Part shown: piece by piece, positions 63,677 through 64,000 of the stretch
Numbering within the stretch: the stretch's first letter is position 1
Layout: every line of letters begins with the position of its first letter
Assembly (NCBI GenBank): GCA_965215385.1
Contig: OZ244059.1
Coordinates: 1,302,001-1,366,000, forward strand
Direction of reading: 5' to 3'
From: JAPORY01 sp965215385
GTDB lineage: Bacteria > Pseudomonadota > Alphaproteobacteria > Rhodobacterales > Rhodobacteraceae
Length of the DNA: 64,000 nucleotides
The notes under the pieces: model-generated
The model's database searches: none
What the model saw: only the letters and a program-made list of their open reading frames with translations
What the model was told of the DNA's origin: nothing
Made by a program: the position numbers and the translations under genes

Positions 63677-64000
63677 TTATCGATTTGCCGATGCCATAGA
63701 ACGGATGTCTACTTTTCTGGTGACGACAGAGCCACTTTGAGCCGTATGAATTTCAACCAAACCATCGCTATGTCCGACAACAATCACATCGGCGTAGTCA
63801 ACGAAAAGTCCGTTCTCAACGACACCAGGTATTTGATTGAGCCTTTCGTCGAGTTGGCGAGCATTATTGATTGTGGATAAATGTAAATCCACGATATAAT
63901 TTCCATAATCGGAAATAAATGGCTCGTTTCCCCTTGCTCGCAACACTATCCTGCTATCATCCAAGTTCGTCAGCGAAAGGTCGTCACCGATCTTTGCTCG
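63677..64000 (-). CDS. rpiA: Ribose-5-phosphate isomerase A, partial (runs off the window)
   Basis: The visible C-terminal 107 codons read SDYGNYIVDLHLSTI and LDERLNQIPGVVENGLFVDYADV, the signature end of RpiA, which interconverts ribose-5- and ribulose-5-phosphate. The frame continues past 63964 (IGDDLSLTNLDDSRIVL) to the window edge without a stop. The apparent short start at 63964 is therefore not the true one. The N-terminal half lies beyond 64000. Confidence 0.9.
   Translation of the reverse strand, partial: RAKIGDDLSLTNLDDSRIVLRARGNEPFISDYGNYIVDLHLSTINNARQLDERLNQIPGVVENGLFVDYADVIVVGHSDGLVEIHTAQSGSVVTRKVDIRSMASANR

Noticed and set aside
1..64000. tRNA genes, rRNA genes or CRISPR arrays
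   Set aside because: Intergenic gaps were scanned by eye for T-arm patterns and regularly spaced repeats. None was found; tRNAscan-SE would be decisive.

Overview
The window comes from an alphaproteobacterium of moderate GC whose order I cannot fix. The evidence is lineage-typical genes and gene order: a fabB-fabI pair, the run dgt-argS-SPOR-nagZ-scpA-scpB opposite an erpA/xthA pair, a CycM-like anchored cytochrome c near pheA, rplS-rpmE, a DUF1489 protein, and ThyX plus a B12-dependent ribonucleotide reductase. Short core operons alternate with decayed mobile elements, broken genes and one large catabolic locus, as in a genome under IS-driven remodelling, possibly host-associated.

Layout. 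1-7.7 kb: fatty-acid genes fabI and fabB downstream of a PaaI-like thioesterase and a PaaK-like ligase, then uvrD and pheA. 7.8-9.1 kb: a decayed transposase between pheA and the cytochrome c gene. 10.3-14.2 kb: two small secreted FN3-like proteins. The second has a poly-C tract in its signal-peptide codons and is split exactly in that tract by an IS coding for a DruA(DUF4338)-DDE fusion transposase. 15.2-28.4 kb: conserved core genes thyX, rplS-rpmE, a 17-kDa-antigen lipoprotein, scpB/scpA/nagZ/SPOR/argS/dgt, erpA, xthA, a protein of unknown function and a FAD monooxygenase. 28.5-34.4 kb: a defence-like pair (PLD nuclease plus a broken SIR2-like gene), then two inverted IS30-type copies around a secreted protein that has an 18-G run upstream. 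34.4-38.4 kb: an AT-richer operon of DapA-like lyase, aldehyde dehydrogenase and FAD oxidoreductase. 38.5-41.1 kb: a candidate structured RNA, a moxR gene that lost its VWA partner, and a second aldehyde dehydrogenase.

42.0-57.8 kb is one functional locus. A LysR gene and a divergent operon (CoA ligase, tandem CMD-domain protein, iron-type alcohol dehydrogenase, acyl-CoA dehydrogenase, 2-oxoacid dehydrogenase E1 alpha and beta, enoyl-CoA hydratase, free lipoyl-domain protein) lie between the two halves of a peptide/opine-type ABC importer. The solute-binding protein and DppF-like ATPase are on one side. DppB and a DppC-DppD fusion are on the other. The two ATPases have complementary losses of key residues, so that one ATP site is canonical and the other degenerate. 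This argues that the separated halves form one transporter feeding the catabolic pathway. 58.4-64 kb: nrdJ, DUF1489, aspartate dehydrogenase, a VOC/glyoxalase protein, decayed sequence, and the 3' part of rpiA at the right edge.

Most unusual: the poly-C/poly-G tracts linked to secreted-protein genes (candidate phase variation), the IS inserted into one of them, the asymmetric split ABC importer, and the PLD-SIR2 pair. No tRNA, rRNA or CRISPR array was recognised. All calls are from reading the sequence; no database search was run.
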